A stretch of 64,000 bases of DNA from an uncultured Verrucomicrobia subdivision 3 bacterium. GTDB lineage: Bacteria; Verrucomicrobiota; Verrucomicrobiia; Limisphaerales; UBA11358. Of the stretch, positions 63,120 through 64,000 are shown piece after piece. The position numbers and the translations under genes are program-made. The notes below the pieces were generated by a model that worked only from the letters and a program-made list of their open reading frames with translations, did not search any database and had not been told where the DNA came from. The stretch spans positions 1 through 64,000 of the forward strand of contig CAITTG010000023.1 in assembly GCA_903895255.1 (NCBI GenBank), read 5' to 3'. Each line of letters begins with the position of its first letter. The stretch's first letter is position 1.

Positions 63120-63492
63120 TCGCCGGGCATTTGCCCCGGGCGGGAGGAGCGGGCCACCAGCGTATCGCAGCGGCGCGAACCGGCCCGGGGACCAGCACGG
63201 TGCGCTGTTCCTGCCGGCAGGCGGGCGGGATGGTCGGATTTCATGTTATGGCCGTAACCGGCATGCACGTCTCAATTTTGAAAGCCCATTATTACTGATT
63301 TCGCCTGACGGGAGCAAATCAAGAACACGACAGTTGCCAATTTTCCCTTGCCACCGTGGCAAAACCATCAAATCATCCGTTTAAACCCAATTTAGAACGA
63401 GGAGGACAGGCCTTATCGATAAAAAATTGTGATGGTGAACCGACCCGGACTGGCGGTCACTCGCGACGCGTGATAGAGTGAAGCGCAACCAT
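63120..63492. other. Divergent intergenic region, no gene seen
   Basis: A 373-bp gap between the leftward flippase gene and the rightward peptidase. AT-rich around 63265-63300 and 63355-63435, where promoters are likely. No RNA, repeat or reading frame of note. Confidence 0.5.
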
Positions 63493-64000
63493 ATGAAGTT
63501 AACGGATTCCGGGGTGAAATGGCTGGCGCTGGTGGCCGGGGTGCTGGCGCTGGTTTGCCCGGTCCGCCGGGTGGCTGCGGAATCCCAGTATTTGCGGGGG
63601 CAGGTGCCGGCCGCAAGCGTCCATTTGGCAGCCTGCGGTGAGCTTGCGGGCACCAACTGGCTGCGCCTGGCCATTGGCCTGCCGTTGCGCAACCAAATCC
63701 AGTTGACCAATCTGCTGTCCCAACTGTACCGGCCGGGCAGCACTAATTATCACCATTTTCTAAAGCCGGACCAGTTTGCGGAGCAGTTTGGACCTGCCGC
63801 CGCTGATTACGAAACGCTGGCCGCCTTTGCCCGGGCCCAGGGGCTGACCGTGACGGGCCGGCACGCCAATCGCACCGTGCTGGATGTGGCCGGGTCCGTA
63901 AGCCAGATTGAGCGGGTCTTGCACACCCGGCTGCGGCTGTACCCCCATCCCCGCGAAGCGCGCCTGTTTTTCGCGCCGGACAGCGCGCCCTCCCTGGATT
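63493..64000 (+). CDS. Pro-kumamolisin-type (S53) peptidase, cut by window end
   Basis: Open reading frame with no stop before the edge, at least 169 residues. A signal peptide (MKLTDSGVKWLALVAGVLALVCPVRRVAAE) precedes an activation domain: LRLAIGLPLRNQIQLTNLLSQLYRPGSTNYHHFLKPDQFAEQFGP and YETLAAFARAQGLTVTGRHANRTVLDVAGSVSQIERVLHTRLRLYPHP. This is the Pro-kumamolisin propeptide fold; the catalytic domain would lie beyond the window. Predicted acid-type secreted protease. Confidence 0.85.
   Translation, partial: MKLTDSGVKWLALVAGVLALVCPVRRVAAESQYLRGQVPAASVHLAACGELAGTNWLRLAIGLPLRNQIQLTNLLSQLYRPGSTNYHHFLKPDQFAEQFGPAAADYETLAAFARAQGLTVTGRHANRTVLDVAGSVSQIERVLHTRLRLYPHPREARLFFAPDSAPSLD

Noticed and set aside
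1..64000. tRNA, rRNA, transposase and phage genes
   Set aside because: I looked for tRNA arm words, rRNA segments and recombinase motifs by eye and saw none; a covariance-model scan would be needed to exclude small RNAs.

Overview
This window reads as a chromosomal segment of a high-GC, Gram-negative bacterium of the PVC group, most likely a Verrucomicrobiota member of the Pedosphaera/Limisphaerales kind. That placement is inference. It rests on a PEP-CTERM protein, secreted glycoside hydrolases with the C-terminal 'astonishing-number-of-Asn/Thr, ...FYEIE' tail common in that phylum, frequent TTG/GTG starts, LptF/G-type and Tol-Pal outer-membrane genes, and intergenic repeats built on TCATCTGCG words. 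No rRNA, tRNA, CRISPR array, insertion sequence or phage gene was recognised.

Layout. 1-700: repeat-rich, non-coding. 0.7-8.4 kb: starch use, with a secreted GH13 amylase, a PEP-CTERM surface protein and a cytoplasmic CBM20-bearing amylomaltase of the plant DPE2 type. 8.6-10.3 kb: an OmpR/histidine-kinase pair. 10.4-23.3 kb: a long leftward block with a GT39-type glycosyltransferase, an LptF/G-family permease, a NarL-type two-component pair, a CzcCBA-like metal efflux system and a secreted GH2 enzyme. 23.3-23.6 kb: a minisatellite that is an inverted relative of the repeat at 424-567. 23.7-25.3 kb: glutamine-dependent NAD synthase.

25.3-41.6 kb is a surface-polysaccharide locus: two acyltransferases, about seven glycosyltransferases, an O-antigen polymerase-like protein, an FkbM methyltransferase, a flippase and one uncharacterised GT-B-like protein. 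A second small glycan locus lies at 59.0-63.1 kb (glycosyltransferase, O-antigen ligase-like protein, flippase). 41.7-45.7 kb is a complete Tol-Pal operon (TolQ, TolR, TolA/TonB-like, TolB, Pal) closed by a strong terminator. 45.9-49.4 kb: GntR/FCD regulator, a 75-residue protein, pyrR-pyrB with a hairpin in the leader that matches the PyrR-binding loop, and a VapBC-type pair.

49.5-55 kb runs leftward: deoC, a small gene plus a low-GC RelA/SpoT-domain gene, a full-length aldehyde dehydrogenase, two small membrane proteins and a half-length pseudo-aldehyde dehydrogenase. The two dehydrogenase genes look like a split form of two-domain ALDH16. 55.1-58.9 kb: sufD-sufU-sufT-sufS, with sufB and sufC absent from the window. 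The right edge cuts a pro-kumamolisin-type S53 peptidase gene.

Most worth following up: the small-gene/alarmone-synthetase-like pair wedged into the deoC-ALDH block, the split ALDH16-like pair, the PyrR-loop candidate, and the inverted minisatellite-bearing repeats.
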